Source of the DNA: Muscardinus avellanarius
Lineage: Eukaryota > Chordata > Mammalia > Rodentia > Gliridae
Direction: 5' to 3'
Assembly (NCBI GenBank): GCA_963383645.1
Contig: OY726572.1
Location: 71,247,856-71,311,855 of the forward strand
Length of the DNA: 64,000 nucleotides
Shown here: positions 23,284 to 34,820 of the stretch, piece after piece
How positions within the stretch are numbered: the first letter of the stretch is position 1
Layout: each line of letters opens with the position of its first letter
Notes under the pieces: generated by a model
Seen by the model: the letters and a program-made list of their open reading frames with translations, nothing else
Told to the model about the DNA's origin: nothing
Databases searched by the model: none
Made by a program: the position numbers and the translations under genes

Positions 23284-25254
23284 ATTATTCATGGTTGGTA
23301 AATCTCAGAGCTCATAAAGGTATATAAGAGTGAGTGTATACTCCTACATAAGTCTGAAACACAAGTATTAAAATTTCAATATAAACACGTGCTATGGTCA
23401 GTTTTCAAAAAATTATTTTGAGTGTGAACAGGAAAAGAAAAAATATATCTCTCATTTATATAGCACCTTTCAATCAGAATGTTCTTTGTATGCTCTACAT
23501 GGTTAATTTTTCCCTTGAATACACGTGTTAAACTCCCACGGATCTACCAGCAATTTCATGGGGCTATTTTAAGATTATATTAGAGAAAAGATTTAGCAGA
23601 ACAAAAAAGCCTTGTGGAGCTTTCCTTCAACTTAAGGAAGTGCAAGTTATTTTTATATTGTCTAGTTCTATGTGGAAATATTGCTAAGAACATAATAAAA
23701 AAATATCCAGTGGATTTGCAGCAGGTGACATGTAGGTTGGAGCCTGGTCACTTAAATAAAAAGAAGTTGAAAAAATTTAAACTGAGTTAGACTCAGATGA
23801 AAGAGGATGAAGTAGGTCTATGATTGTTCTGAGGACTTTTCTGGACAGTCTTTTTCAAAATTTTCCACCCCATTAAATTACCCTTTGTCCTTGCCTCTCC
23901 TCAAGAACCTGTGTTCTCATTATACCTCCCCTGATTCGCCTATTAAAAATGTTTTCAGGAAAATATAGGACATTTACTTAGCCCAAGAGCGTGTCTAATT
24001 GATAGAATCTTTATCTCTCTGGGGTTTGAAGTTTTAAAATGCTAGTGAAATTTTCAGGTAAGGCAAGCAATTTCTGGTGGTAGGTTAAAATAGCTCGGTT
24101 TCTTCTTTGCCTCTTAGGCTCTGAAACAGGAATGGTCACCAATCCGGTTATAGTTCTTCCATTGGCTTACCTTAAACTTATAAATACAGACTGGGAAAAT
24201 GAAGAAATCTCATGGGATACTGTTTGGCTTATTCTGAGGGTGATTTGAAAAATGAGTGGGAGGTGGGAAAGGGTAGATGATTGATTTTTTTTTAAAAAAG
24301 GTCAGACCTTTAGGGGAAACTTTGAAAAATGTCTGCCAACTTCAGATATATACTTAAAAACAGGGCTAGTATTATGTGCAATGGAAGTTAACTTATGCTA
24401 TTAAAATTGAAATACGCTATAACCAGAGGCAAAATGAATTTATTTAACCTAGGGAATGGGCTTGAGAGTTTGTGTTTTAAGATTGTGAAAGAACTTGAGA
24501 GAAAGCCACAAAAGGGAAAAAGTACCCAAAGGGGGGAAAAAAAATTCTAGAAAATAACTACAAACTATAAATGGTAGTGATGATAGTGTAAATTAACATA
24601 TTTAAAATATTTTCTCTTTTGAACAATAAATTTATCCTTACTTTCTTATAATATGTCCTGCTACGTGAATAATAACACAATGCAATTAAGATAGAAAGTG
24701 AGACACTTCCCACATAAATGTAAAGGAAGGAGATTTGGAAAGGCAGAAAACAATTACCCAAATTGGAATGTTGTCAAAACACATAGATGAACAGTCCTAT
24801 CTTATGAGGAGTATACAAGATCTTTATTGCTCACTGGTTTTAAAATCTTTCTTTTCTTTCTCACCAGAAAGACATATGCTCCTTTTATCCTGCTGGAGTT
24901 CTGTAGCATTTCCTATCTGCTCAGCAGTTTTGCATACCAGTGTCTGCCTTCTCCATGAAGAATATACAGCCTGCGTTTGGATCCGTCCAGTTGCTGGCTG
25001 AGTAGTCTAGCAATCAACTGGTTGTGTGCTATGTACAGTAAGAGATCTCTAAAGCTCCCTGGCATCTCTCTCCAGATCATGCACTGTTGAATGGTCATGT
25101 GGGTAAAGTCATAGCAGTCTGAACTCTAACTCCACCTTGAAGGTTTTTTAAATCCATAAACTGAAAGATTTGGGGGAAAAAGATTCTTAAAACTGAACAC
25201 TAAATGAAAAGTCAGATGTTTCCCTTGCTATGTGATATCTAGAGAGAAAGTGGA
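23284..25254. other. 2-kb stretch without recognised features
   Basis: No gene or common repeat seen. The 24860-25110 segment is less AT-rich. Neither strand gives a protein I can identify. Confidence 0.45.
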
Positions 25255-25531
25255 ATAAAAAAGACTCTCTAGACAAAGGAGAACCCTAGTGGGGGAATGG
25301 AGGGGGTGTAAGGGTGGGATGCGGTGTGGGGAGGGAGACCCAAGGAAGGGAACACTTCAACATGACGAACGCACACAGAATGGTCAAGGTCAGTTGCACT
25401 GTTGTACATGGGAAGGTTGAGGGCTTGGGATGGGAGCTGGCTGTGGAGATCAGCGACTACTGTGTGCAATACGTCTCTATCACTCTGAACTTCAGCTTGA
25501 TGTATGATTACAATGTGCCAATCAAACAAAA
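25255..25531 (+). mobile_element. L1 3' end of a GC-richer lineage
   Basis: The purine-rich segment gtgggggaatggagggggtg and the ending actctgaacttcagcttgat then gattacaatgtgccaatcaa resemble the L1 3' ends at 39280-39385 and 55851-55968. It differs from the tgcaccaataaaa lineage upstream, so at least two L1 3' ends are represented in the window. Confidence 0.65.
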
Positions 25532-25555
25532 ACAAGTCTCAAAAAATTTATTTTG

Positions 25556-25767
25556 CAGTACTGGGGCTGGAACCCAGGGCCATTCTCCCTTCGAGCTATA
25601 ACCACAGACCTATTTTTTATTATTTATTTTGAAACAGGGTCTCACTGAGTTGAAAAGGGTCTCACTAAGTAGCTGAGGCTGTCCACGAACCACGATCCTC
25701 CTGTCTGATCCTCCTGTCTCAGCCTCCCAAATACTGGGATTACAAGCGTGCGCCACCACACCTGGCC
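25556..25767 (-). mobile_element. B1-dID-type SINE, subfamily S1, with internal 13-bp duplication
   Basis: A minus-strand dimer from gtactggggctggaacccag to gtgcgccaccacacctggcc. Within the B1-like half the word gatcctcctgtct is doubled (25694-25706 and 25707-25719). Confidence 0.88.
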
Positions 25768-25867
25768 TCAATTTTTTTAAAAAATGACAAACTTTTATTG
25801 CATTCAAAATTTATCTTCAAAGAAGAAAGAACAAAGTAAATTAATCATGATTGTAAAAAATGAAAGA

Positions 25868-26015
25868 GTCAAGTGTGGTGGTACAGGCTTATAATCCTAG
25901 CATTTGGGAGGCTGAAACAGGAGGATCACAGTTCTTGGACAGCCTCAGTTATTTAGTGAGGCCCATTGCAACTCAGTGAAACCCTGTTTCAAAATAAATA
26001 ACCCTAGTACCACAA
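25868..26015 (+). mobile_element. B1-dID-type SINE with deleted ID half
   Basis: The B1-like half and the start of the linker are present (gaaaccctgtttcaaaataa). The ID-like half is reduced to ccctagtaccac, so most of it has been lost. Confidence 0.8.
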
Positions 26016-26260
26016 ATTATATATATATATATGAAGAAGAAAAAGAATGAGGAGAAGTAGAAATAAACAATAGCAGCAATTTGTAAATAAAGCTAGTTGG
26101 CAAGCGCTGATGAATTAACTTGGCCACTAACTCTTCATAGGGTCTTTGATTCCACTGTTACACAGAGTAACAGCCCTATTCTTTTCCTAATCTCTCGGGA
26201 GCTTTTATCTTGCTTCATCTGTGTACATCTCAAATTTATGAATATCTAAACATTTTCCCT

Positions 26261-26588
26261 ATTTTTTTTTTTTTTGGTGGTACTGGGGTTCCTGGAAGCC
26301 CTTCTACCTCTGGGCTACACTTCCAGACCAATTTTTACATTTTTATTTGGAAACAGGGTCTCCTAAGCCAGCGCGCGTGGCTGGCTTTGAACCTGCGCGA
26401 TCCTCCTGTCTCTGCCTCCCAAGTGCGGGGATTACAAGCGTGTGCCACCACGCCCGGCTATTTTATACTTTTTTAAAAATTTAAAAACAGGGTCTCTTAA
26501 GCCAGCGCAGCTGGCTTCGAACCTGCGCGATCCTCCTGTCTCCATCTCCCAAGCGCGGGGATTACAAGCGTGTGCCACCATGCCCGGC
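26261..26588 (-). mobile_element. Trimeric B1-B1-ID SINE arrangement in one target-site duplication
   Basis: On the minus strand the order is B1-like half (26588 to about 26490), A-rich linker, second B1-like half (26458 to about 26350), linker, one ID-like half and poly(A). Both B1 halves are S2 type (cctgcgcgatcctcctgtct on the plus strand). Perfect 12-bp duplications, aacattttccct, at 26249-26260 and 26589-26600 enclose the whole 328 bp. A possible internal 7-bp repeat ctatttt (26259-26265 and 26458-26464) would allow an alternative: one SINE inserted into the linker of another whose ID half is absent. Confidence 0.9.
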
Positions 26589-26600
26589 AACATTTTCCCT

Positions 26601-27411
26601 TTTCAAGTGATTATTTTGGAAAGGAAAAGTTATGACTGTTCACTGAAAGCAGGGAGAGTCGATATAAATTGTAATGTCACAGTAACTGCATGTTTGTGGA
26701 GTGGTCCTATGTTTATTACATAGTAAGTGTGATCACCCCAGACAAGGCTTCTATCAATACAGACTGTTAAATGTTGAGATAGCAGATAATCACACACCGG
26801 AATGCTTGGATTCAGCAGATTTGTAACAACCCACACTTCCAACACCTTCCCTTTGTACTAAGATGTGTTCTCTGAGTGAACCCAGAGACACTGATGTCCG
26901 TGCTTACAGGGCTCTGTATCCTACAAACTATACAATTAGGCTGCAACACAGCACCACGCTGATTATAAAATCTTTGAAAAAAATCAATAGAGAATGAGTG
27001 TGGTCACCCATATGATAAAAATAGGATATTCTCTTCTGTAGAAAAAAAAAAAATCATTGTTCCAGTCTTCATATGTATAGAGATGCCCAGACAGAACAAA
27101 AACAAAAAATAAAATTCTACTTTGAAGACAAAATCTTTCACCAACCTTAAAGCTTTAAATGATTGTGCCTGATGTATATTCATAAGATGATAGCCTTAGA
27201 GAATTTCTAGACCATGCTTCTGAACTGAGGATTGGACCTACATCACATAGTAGTTACTAGAAATCTAGAGTGTAATCTAGTTTCAATCAGAAACTTGTGT
27301 AAGCATCTAAATAGCCCCATCATTACTAGGTGAGGATATTTTCAGGAACCACATGTATTGAATTACAAACTTTATTCCTGACATAACTAACATATTCCAA
27401 GCAAACTTGTG
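26601..27411. other. Unassigned DNA
   Basis: No recognised gene or repeat. Confidence 0.5.
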
Positions 27412-27976
27412 TGGTAGACAGACTGACAGGATTCCCAATTACATCTGCGTCCTGATACTCAGACACTTGTTTAATTTCTTCTCACGGAGGGGGCAGTAAC
27501 TATCACTTGGTTCTGAGTAATAGAATATAACAGTATATAGGATTCCCTTCTGTGGTTACAGAAAATTATAACCTTGGCTTTGCTGACAAACTATCTTCTT
27601 TACTGAGTTTGATGAAGCCAGCTGTGTGTGATCCACTGCCTTATGGAGATGCATTCATGGCAAGAAGCTGAGGGCCACCTTTGACAACCAGCAAGGAATT
27701 TCTTTCTCCGGTCATACAGGCTACAGGGTACTTAATTCTATTAGCGGTTGCAAAAAAAGAACTCAAAGAGAGGATTTTTCCACAATGAGATGCTCAGATG
27801 GAACACCATCCTGGTATGTTTCTTGATGAAAGCCTTATAGAAAACCCCAAGGCAGATTTAGCTAAGCCATACCTGACTTCTGGCCGACAGAAACCATGAG
27901 GTAATGAATGTGTGGCGTTTTAAGCTGCTGAGTTTGCAATAATTTGTTATGCACCAGTGGGTCAGTAACAGCATTC
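27412..27976 (+). mobile_element. Ancient MLT1-like LTR
   Basis: The words tgatgaagccagctgtgtgt, ggagatgcattcatggcaag, ttctggccgacagaaaccat and ttttaagctgctgagtttgc followed by aataatttgttatg match an old ERVL-MaLR LTR pattern that I recognise. It is strongly diverged, has no internal region, and its family name is tentative. Confidence 0.6.
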
Positions 27977-28384
27977 ATTTCTGAGTAAAATAGCGGTGCA
28001 TACCATTCAGAAGCAATAAACCAGAGAAATGTAAGGGCCATATAGAAAGAAAAGTTTTCTTGATCTTCAAGATAGAGAAGAATCAGAATCAGGAAATCTC
28101 AAAGTCATAATGAATCAATACTGCATTCAATCAGAAAGAGCGCTAATAAAAAATGACATCAATAAGAAAAAGTATCACACTGCAAAATGTCTTTTTCAAC
28201 AATGAAGCGATTCCCTTAATGTTACACTCAATTTTTTTTATAACTCCCCCTCCTTGGGATTTCAGGTAATATGTCCAAGAAACCATCTGACCTCCAGGGG
28301 ACCATGTCTGATCTTATCTTCATCTGCCTTCCCTAAGAACTTACTGTTTGTGTCACTTACATGGCACTTGAGATATATTATTAG
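27977..28384. other. Unassigned DNA
   Basis: No recognised gene or repeat. Confidence 0.5.
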
Positions 28385-28592
28385 AGCTGGGCTTGGTGGT
28401 GAATGCTTGTAATCCCAGCATTCTGGAGGCCGAGACAGGAGAATCACGGTTCCCAGCCAGCCTCACCTACTACTTAGAGAGGCCCTTTGCAACTCAGTGA
28501 GCCCTTGTTTCAAGATAAAGAATAAAAATAGGGTTGGGGGTGTAGCTTGGAGGTAGAATGCCCCCGGTTCCATCTCCAGTACCGCAAAAACA
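28385..28592 (+). mobile_element. B1-dID-type SINE, subfamily S1
   Basis: A full-length plus-strand dimer from agctgggcttggtggtgaat to ccatctccagtaccgc plus A run. I see no clear target-site duplication. Confidence 0.88.
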
Positions 28593-29504
28593 AACTGCTG
28601 GTAATTGCACATGTATATTTTTTTCTTCCTAACAGCCTTTCAGATTTTCTGAGGGCATGTGCAGTACTTTTTCTCTAATACCAACATAATACACAATAAT
28701 CTAAGGTAGAGAAGGTACATAAAAATCTGACTTTATAAAGGGTAATTCTAATTTTGATCATAGAAATCATTACTGTCCTATCTATTTAATGATAAAATTC
28801 AAATATTGAAAGTTTTCGAGATGGGAAGACAATCCATTTATAATATAGTGGTAGAAACTCGGGTGGCTTGGTTAGTAACAGTCAGGACCACATTTTAATT
28901 GCCTCAAATTCATTCCCCGGGAGCTGCTCAGTCATCTATACGTGCAAAACCCCGGTTATTTCACAACTCTGATTGTGAAACAAATTCTGGGGGGAAAGTG
29001 TGCCAGGTTCTATAAGCAATTATTGATTTTTCTTTTGCCACCCAGGCAGGCAACTGACGAATCCTTTACCCCAAATTTACATTGTGTGATCACCTCATGA
29101 CCCTGCCGTGTACAAGATAAACATAGGCTTCTGGCAAACTTTTCCATCCAACCTTATTGTTAAGCATCATGTTCTGCAACTGGAAGTCAAAAGTTTTAAC
29201 AGGTGAAGCATGTGAAACAGGCTGATAGATTGATAACCCAATCCTGATGCTAATGAACTTAAACACAAGAGAACTCCTGAACAGTGTGTAGAATAAATTT
29301 AAGTATTGATTACTTCTTTTGAAGGTCAGTCTCCTCTGATCATTTGAATCTCTTGAAAATGTATATGGTTAATATTTCCAGACCTAATCGCAAATCGTGT
29401 TTATTAAAATAAGTTTTAAGAAAAAATTTAGAACCTAGAAAAAATATATTGATATCAATAAAAAAAATTACTTCTCACAAAACATCATTCATGTGAAGGG
29501 TTAT
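28593..29504. other. Unassigned DNA, complex composition
   Basis: No gene or repeat recognised. About 28860-29340 is base-balanced and repeat-free. It contains homeodomain/POU-like words (attattgattt, atgctaatgaa), but such words occur often by chance. Confidence 0.45.
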
Positions 29505-29900
29505 GGGGGAGATCTGGGGTTTAAACCCAGAGGCAGTCTACCACAGAGATAGATTCCCGCCTCCCAGTCCTTTTTTTGTGGTTGTGGTACTGGGAATGGG
29601 ACCCAGGGTCATTCAACCTCCAATCTATACCCCAGGCCTATTTTTCATTATTTTGAAATAGGGTCTCACTGAGTTGCAAAGGACCTCACTAAGTAGCTGA
29701 GGCTGGCCGTGAACCTGGATCCTCCTGTCTCAGCCTCCCAAATTCTGGGATTACAAATGTGCGCCACCATGCCTGGCATTTTTTTTTTTTTTTTGAAACA
29801 GGGTCTCTCAAAGTTACCACACACTGGCCTGGAACCTGTGATCCTCTTGTCTCAGCCTCCTAAGAACTGGGATTCTAGGCATGTAACACCATGCCTGGCT
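29505..29900 (-). mobile_element. Nested SINE: one SINE inserted in the linker of another
   Basis: The outer minus-strand SINE is split. Its ID-like half lies at about 29505-29567 (ggggtttaaacccagaggca) and its B1-like half at about 29796-29900 (gaaacagggtctctcaaagt to caccatgcctggct). A complete second SINE (29571-29777), also minus strand, fills the T-rich linker. Confidence 0.75.
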
Positions 29901-30358
29901 GAACATTGTGCTTAGTATATTAGAATACTTTACAGAGAATTCAGGTCTATCCTCTAAGCAATTTTGTTTTTTCGCCAGTCTGGTTATTTGCATGTAATTA
30001 TCCTTCTAGTTAAAATATTCTTTTAAAAACACTTTATCTGCCTAACTCTTTCTCATCCTTTATGTCTAAATAATAATTAAGAAAGTGAGGATTTTGAACC
30101 AAAAAAGCTTTGCTGTGTCAAACTTTCTGTTCCCAAGTACCTTGTTCTCAATATATACATTCAAAAGCACTAGCACATTCTTCTGAGTCTATGTATATTT
30201 TTATGACTAGACTTTAATCTTACTCACCATTCTACTTCCAAGGAGTATAGAGCTATCTGTACAAATAGCAGTGAACATTTGGCAAATGATGAGGAGGGTG
30301 AGAAGCATAATTTGGTATGTATAAATTGAATCATTATACTTAAGGTGATTAAATATTA
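29901..30358. other. Unassigned DNA
   Basis: No recognised gene or repeat. Confidence 0.5.
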
Positions 30359-30369
30359 AAACTTGATTT

Positions 30370-30829
30370 GTTTTGTTTTGTTTTTCAATAGTGGGACTGG
30401 AATCCAGGGGCATTCTACCTCCAAGCTATACCCCCGGTCCTATTTTTTATTTATTTTTTATTTTTATTTTTATTTTTGTGGCACTGGGGGTGGAACCCAG
30501 AAGCTTTCTACCTCGTGGCTACTCCCAGGCCTATTTTATATTTTATTTGGAAACAGGGTCTCACTAAGTTGCTGAGAGCCTCACTAAGTAGCTGAGGCTG
30601 GCTTTGAAACTGCGCGATCCTCCTGTCTCAGCCTCCCAAGCGCGGGGATTACAAGCATGCGCCACCACGCCCAGCCTATTTTTTAATCTTTTTATTATTT
30701 TTTTGAAACAGAGTCTCACTGAGTTGCAAAGGGCTTCGCTAAGTAGTTGAGGCTGCCTGCAAACCATGATCCTCTGGTCTCCGCCTCCCAAATGCTGGGA
30801 TTACAATCATGTGCCACCATGCTCTGCTG
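30370..30829 (-). mobile_element. Nested SINE pair (S3 inside S1 linker)
   Basis: The outer S1-type SINE has its ID-like half at 30385-30440 and B1-like half at about 30703-30829. Perfect 11-bp duplications, aaacttgattt, at 30359-30369 and 30830-30840 enclose it. A full S3-type SINE (about 30450-30674) sits in the linker, with cctatttttta at 30439-30449 and 30675-30685 as its own target-site duplication. Both are on the minus strand. Confidence 0.92.
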
Positions 30830-30943
30830 AAACTTGATTTTGAATAGCTGTGTAATATGAATGGGTCATTGATTATTTGGAAAGTTTTGTTGATGCTGTT
30901 GATCATTGTTGATATTTCTATTTTTAAATTGTCTTTGTTTTTA

Positions 30944-31600
30944 TATACATTTTAGTGCATTATAGTATCAGATCATAATGTAAATCATAGTGATAGTAAC
31001 ATACGTGCACACAGCACATGGCAGGTTTCCCCTGGCTCCCTCCTGCTCTACCCCTTCTTCATACAGGTTATTGAGATTGTCATTGGTATGCTTACATATG
31101 TACCTAAAGTCAATGGTAGTAATTCCTTCATGGATTCTCTCTCTTCTCCTCCCTTCCCTTAGACCACCTCCTGGCTCCACTGAAGTTTCTTCTTCATTAT
31201 TTGAAGCCCCTCTGGCATCCTAATTCCTCCCTAGCTTCCACATATTAGAGAAAACATATGACCCTTCACTTTCTGTGATTAATTAATCTCACTTAACATA
31301 ATATTCTCCAGGTCCACTCATTTTTCTGCAAATGACATAAGAAATGAGTAATTGAACTAATAGACATTTCCCAAAAAAAGAGATACAAATAGCCAATGAA
31401 TACATGAAAAAATGTTCAACATCATTAGTAATCAGGGAAATGCAAATCAAACTACACCTGAGATTCCATCTAACCCCAGTTAGAATGCAATCATTAAGAT
31501 AAAAAAAATAAACAAATACTGATGAGGATTTTGGGAAATTGGACATCTCCTGTTGGTGGGATTGCAAATTAGTTCAGCTGCTATAGAGAGGAAAAAAGTT
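30944..31600 (-). mobile_element. L1 copy with inverted 5' part
   Basis: Bases 30944 to about 31330 are the L1 3' end in antisense (ttttagtgcattatagtatc; ctcacttaacataatattct). From about 31345 to 31600 the sequence is L1 ORF2-distal DNA in sense (cagggaaatgcaaatcaaac; tgttggtgggattgcaaatt). The strand switch fits twin priming of a minus-strand insertion. Confidence 0.8.
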
Positions 31601-33583
31601 ACCTTCAATGATGCATTTGTACTCTCACGTATATTCAATTTCTGACACAATTTTGTCAATAAAACTACGGGGAAAGAGTAAATTATGAGAATTATGAATG
31701 AATATGAGTGAATTAATGTATCTGATGTTTGGCAGCCCTTAGGAAAAATATGAACCTGGATTTTGCTTGTTTGCCTATAGTTTCTAGAACAATCCTTAAT
31801 ATCTAATTATCCACTGTCATAGAGTAATAAATAGTTATGTAAAAAAGTTTTACATGTTCATCTATGTTATTATTTACATCTTCCCATGAAGTAGACATAT
31901 CTTGCTGGTCACTTCATATCCCTAGTTAAAATTATTCTTTCAAAGGCATTCTTGGGACTGTGATCAATTTCCATAGGTAAATAGAATCTTATTTCGACTA
32001 AATTTTGCTATGGAGTGTGGTTAAAAATGAATCTTCCATTAGAGGAGAATCGACTTGGGAATGCATTCTGGGTGGGAGTATTTGCTGAATTGGAATACCA
32101 GTTATAGGAGGAACCATCCTTTAACTTGTTGCCATCTTTACAATAATTGAATTTAATGAGCTTTCTTCCAGTTGTCCCCAAGGAATCTCCTCTGTAATCA
32201 AGTCTAATTGGCATTTTCCCATGAGGTAAGAATTATACACATGCAGTAAAGAACTTAGTATGCTAAAAGATTTTAGAGGAAAAAGGAGGTGCTGTTTTAG
32301 ACAAATGAGTAAAATTCAAATAATTTCTAATTATATTTTACCACACTTATAATTTATGTAAAATAATAGTTATCTACAAGTATCTCTTAATTCTAAAGAC
32401 CTACATTTAAAAGAACAACAAAAACGTACCAGACATGGTGCTGAGTTTCAGAAATATAAAATTGTTAAAACCTTGTATGATTGCTTTAAGATCATAAAGT
32501 TGTTATATCATTTCTGTATGAGCATTAAAGTCTGGCAAGTGTATTGGAATGAACATTATTTTCACTGAAGTATTTTTAAGACTATATAAGATCAATTTAA
32601 TTTTCATTCCTCTTAGATAAAATTTATAGAAACTTGCAAAGATTGGCATAATAAATTTTCTATCCCAAATTAATATATGATGTTTATTATTATTTATATT
32701 TGCCTCAGACATCTATTGTTAACAAATTTTCATATATAAAACTGAATGTCATTCTTTATGCTTTAATGCTTTCTTCTTATTTCTTCCTAAATGACAGGCG
32801 CCATCTTATTTCTTTCTAAATTTTAGGCATCATGAACTTTAGACATAACTGGTTCATATATATATATAAAATATTCATGCCTCCCAAAATTGAACATAAA
32901 TTTTTACTTATCCACTTTTACTTTAGCTCTGGCTAATTTATGTGTACATACATAAGCACACATGCATATTTTGTTGTTTTATAGAAATAAAAAAAATCAC
33001 TCTCACTTGGTAAATAGTAAGAAATATAAACTGACAATGCAATATAACGGACTTATGGTACATGGCATGGTTAAAGTATTTGAAATAAATGCTTTCAATT
33101 TTTGGTTTTATAAATATTAAAATATTTTAAATTTAATGATAATTTTATAAATTTTTATTCAGTATTTTGTTAAAAATAAAGTGTGATCTAAGTTTTAGCA
33201 TCTTAAAATTTTTATAACAACTACAAATAAATTTTATTGTATTTAAAGCAGATTCAGCTTTGCTTTATTAGCAAGAGCTTTCAATTATTTCATTTTTTTT
33301 CTTTGAAATGAAAAATCTGAAAATATTTTGTAAAAGATTATTCTTCATTAGTTAATATATCCATAATAGTTTATGACTTAGGGCAATTTAAAATAAACAA
33401 AATCTTATACATTTTAAAGACAGTTTACTTATACACTGTTTTGTTACTGATAGTTTTAATTTTTTTAGAAATTAAAGACTGTTTTGCTAATAGGAACCAT
33501 TTTAAGTCAACTAATAGATCAGCATATCATAACTGCATGTTATTTAGTAACCTTAAGATAAAGTGTAAAATAATACCTATGTT
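31601..33583. other. 2-kb AT-rich stretch without recognised repeats
   Basis: I see no gene or repeat. The minus-strand frame at 32008-32214 (68 codons, Ser/Asn-rich) has no family resemblance that I can name. Composition becomes very AT-rich after 33000. Confidence 0.45.
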
Positions 33584-33596
33584 TAGTAGAATTTTA

Positions 33597-33791
33597 TTAT
33601 TTAATTTTTAATTATTAATTAATGTTTTTACAGTACTGGGGATGGAACCCAGGCCATTCTACCTCTGAGCTACACCCCAGCCGTACTTTTTATTTTTTAT
33701 TTTGAAACAGGTTCTCACTGAGTTGCAAAGAGCCTCGCAATGTAGCTGAGGCTGTCTACGAATCACGATCCTCCTATCTCAGCCTCCTGAA
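33597..33791 (-). mobile_element. B1-dID-type SINE, subfamily S1, 5'-truncated
   Basis: Perfect 13-bp target-site duplications, tagtagaatttta, lie at 33584-33596 and 33792-33804. The B1-like half stops at cagcctcctga, so the element's first 35 or so bases were never copied. The tail is an AT mixture, not pure poly(A). Confidence 0.93.
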
Positions 33792-33804
33792 TAGTAGAAT
33801 TTTA

Positions 33805-34582
33805 AATCAAAATAAAATGGTCAAAAGTAAAGTGTCTTTTCTTTATTTTTAAAATTCAAATATTAAATTCAAATTTATCTTTGTGTGTTTTGGGAATTAT
33901 ACATTTTAAAAATGTATATTTATTTTTTGCTTTTAGAAATTTTATTTTCCTCCTGAAATAAACTTGATCAAAGTCACTTGGATATAAATTCAGTTAGAGG
34001 TCTAAATAATAGAAGACAAATAATTGAGGCTTAAGAGAGCTGAAGTCAGCATGACTTTTTACAGGATGGAGGGAGAAGTTACAGAATAAAAAAGTCCGGG
34101 GAATAAAGCATTTAAGAAGCATGGCGAATCAGTAAAGCAAATCCGACATCTGTCAAACAGACATTCCAGAAAGAGAGAACTATTGAAAGACAGCATAGGA
34201 GAACTACAGCCAATAACCCAAAGAGTCGTGAAATAAACTGTTTGCAGTTATAGAAAATAAATTGCTTCAAATGGGTCAGATCTCTTGGCTCCCAAAGCTT
34301 GGTGAATGAAAGTTCATGACTAGAGAGATAATTCAATTAAACTGTTTGGAGAGGGAATCAACAGTAACAGCCTCAGCTAAGAGAACAGTAACAGCGATGC
34401 CCTATTCTAAAGTGAATAAAAACCCAATTCGTATTTAATATTTTATTAATGATGATGAAGAGATGAAGAACAATTTTGCTATTATTAACATAATCGGTTG
34501 GAATCCAGAATTCTGGAAAGCATAATTAGCCATCAAGTCTGAGGGCAAATTGAGATACATTCATCAGCTCAGAGAATTGACT
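33805..34582. other. Unassigned AT-rich DNA
   Basis: No recognised gene or repeat. Confidence 0.5.
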
Positions 34583-34592
34583 CTTCAGATAG

Positions 34593-34810
34593 GTTTTTTT
34601 TTTTTTTTTTTTTTTTTAGGTCTGGGGATGGAACCTTGGGGGCATTTGACCTCCAACTTACACCCCTATTTTTTATTCTTTATTTTGAAACCGGGTCTCA
34701 CTGAGTTGCAGAGGGCCTCACTAAGTAGCTGAGGCTGTCCGCAAACCGCGATCCTCCAGGTCTCAGCCTCCCGAATGCTGGGATTACAAGCGTGCACCAC
34801 CACGCCCGGC
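34593..34810 (-). mobile_element. B1-dID-type SINE, subfamily S1
   Basis: A full-length minus-strand dimer with a poly(A) tail of about 24 bases. Perfect 10-bp target-site duplications, cttcagatag, lie at 34583-34592 and 34811-34820. The long homogeneous tail suggests a fairly recent insertion. Confidence 0.95.
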
Positions 34811-34820
34811 CTTCAGATAG

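Noticed and set aside
26249..26600. CRISPR-like alternation of repeats and spacers
   Set aside because: The repeated units are SINE halves in rodent-type DNA; no CRISPR system is expected or seen.
32008..32214. 68-codon minus-strand frame, Ser/Asn-rich
   Set aside because: It reads somewhat like a protein fragment, but I cannot match it to a family and there is no flanking gene structure.
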